15,134 bases of DNA from Phoronis ovalis (taxonomy: Eukaryota > Phoronida > Phoronidae): the NCBI GenBank assembly GCA_028565635.1, contig JAOXYB010028967.1:1-15134 (forward strand). Reading direction: 5' to 3'. Made by a program: the position numbers and the translations under genes. This document shows positions 14,697-15,134 of the stretch, piece after piece; within the stretch, counting starts at the first letter, position 1; each line of letters opens with the position of its first letter. The notes under the pieces were generated by a model. That model had not been told where the DNA came from, did not search any database, and worked only from the letters and a program-made list of their open reading frames with translations.

Positions 14697-15134
14697 CCGG
14701 GGGGTACTCATGTTGCATGCGTGAGCCACGGGTGAACGTTTTTTGATTTGGATTTTATACTTTTTACTCTCTTTTTTGGATTGCCGTTATATTGGGTTGC
14801 AACTAGAATATTTTTAAAATTTTTGATTAGTACATTAAATTTGCGCTTGGGGGGTACTTTCAGACATAGTTTATAGGGGACGTCTATTAATTATGTCAAC
14901 AATTTTTAGGCAATTTTTTACCCCCCCCATGTCAACAATTGTCAAACTTTCAGTGACCCCCCTAATAAAATTATGTCAAAAAAAAGTTACCCCCCCCCCC
15001 CTACAAACTAACAATAATACACCTAAAATTTATAGTCTGTCTAGTCCGGGGACAAAACCCCGGGGGGGGGGTACTCAAGGTTTTTTGACTACGGGGATGT
15101 GCCGCGGAACCCAATCCAAAATGTTAGCTTGTGG
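14697..15134. repeat. Repeat-rich upstream region with ggggtactc copies and C/G tracts
   Basis: ccggggggtactca occurs at 14697-14710. Related ggggggtact follows at 14849-14858, and a run of 10 G followed by tactcaagg at 15062-15080. Between them (14893-15001) atgtcaa(c/a)aa is repeated three times, each followed by a C tract (8, 6 and 12 C). An inverted repeat ccgggg/ccccgg sits at 15046-15063. This looks like dispersed or transposon-derived repeat rather than unique promoter sequence. The right end is cut by the window. Confidence 0.6.

Noticed and set aside
1-15134. CRISPR arrays, operons, rRNA or tRNA genes
   Set aside because: There are no regularly spaced identical repeats, no prokaryotic gene organisation and no cloverleaf or rRNA-like segments. 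The window is clearly intron-containing eukaryotic DNA.

Overview
The window is animal nuclear DNA: AT-rich, with short coding blocks bounded by GT-AG splice sites, and long introns holding simple repeats and MITE-like inverted-repeat elements. One gene can be read with confidence. It is a minus-strand member of the SLC20 / PiT family (Na+-dependent inorganic phosphate transporter, PHO4 superfamily). Eleven coding exons between 10417 and 300 join with consistent phases into 491 complete codons plus two bases. The C-terminal end of the protein, roughly 80-90 residues by comparison with vertebrate PiT proteins, lies beyond the left edge.

The 'GSKVLTL' form of the PiT signature, the general intron texture and a degenerate AGGTCA-rich dispersed repeat suggest an invertebrate, perhaps a mollusc or other lophotrochozoan. 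That placement is an inference and is weakly supported.

Layout from right to left, following transcription: 14660-15134 is a repeat-rich, C/G-tract-rich upstream region. 14590 to about 14655 is a candidate untranslated first exon with a strong donor, a four-codon upstream ORF and a YY1-like motif. 10418-14589 is presumed 5' intron plus some 5' UTR with no recognisable coding. Exon 1 is 10225-10417, exon 2 9131-9232, exon 3 6487-6627, exon 4 4706-4791, exon 5 4058-4154, exon 6 3616-3735, exon 7 2713-2883, exon 8 1810-1895, exon 9 1055-1228, exon 10 769-887 and exon 11 300-485. 1-299 is the start of the next intron. It carries, on the opposite strand, a short open stretch resembling an IQ (calmodulin-binding) motif, followed by a hairpin.

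Exons 1-6 encode the first PHO4 half, with the [10 protein letters not shown] signature, the FET glutamate, a luminal N-glycosylation sequon and the PVSGTH motif. Exons 7-9 encode the hydrophilic cytoplasmic loop. Exons 10-11 start the second PHO4 half ([19 protein letters not shown]). The non-coding part holds two MITE-like inverted-repeat elements (5748-5938 and 8151-8340), a two-copy tandem duplication in intron 7, and several simple repeats. I found no prokaryotic features, CRISPR arrays, rRNA or tRNA. I found no clearly novel multi-gene system. The most unusual items are the two inverted-repeat elements and the antisense IQ-like stretch at the left edge.
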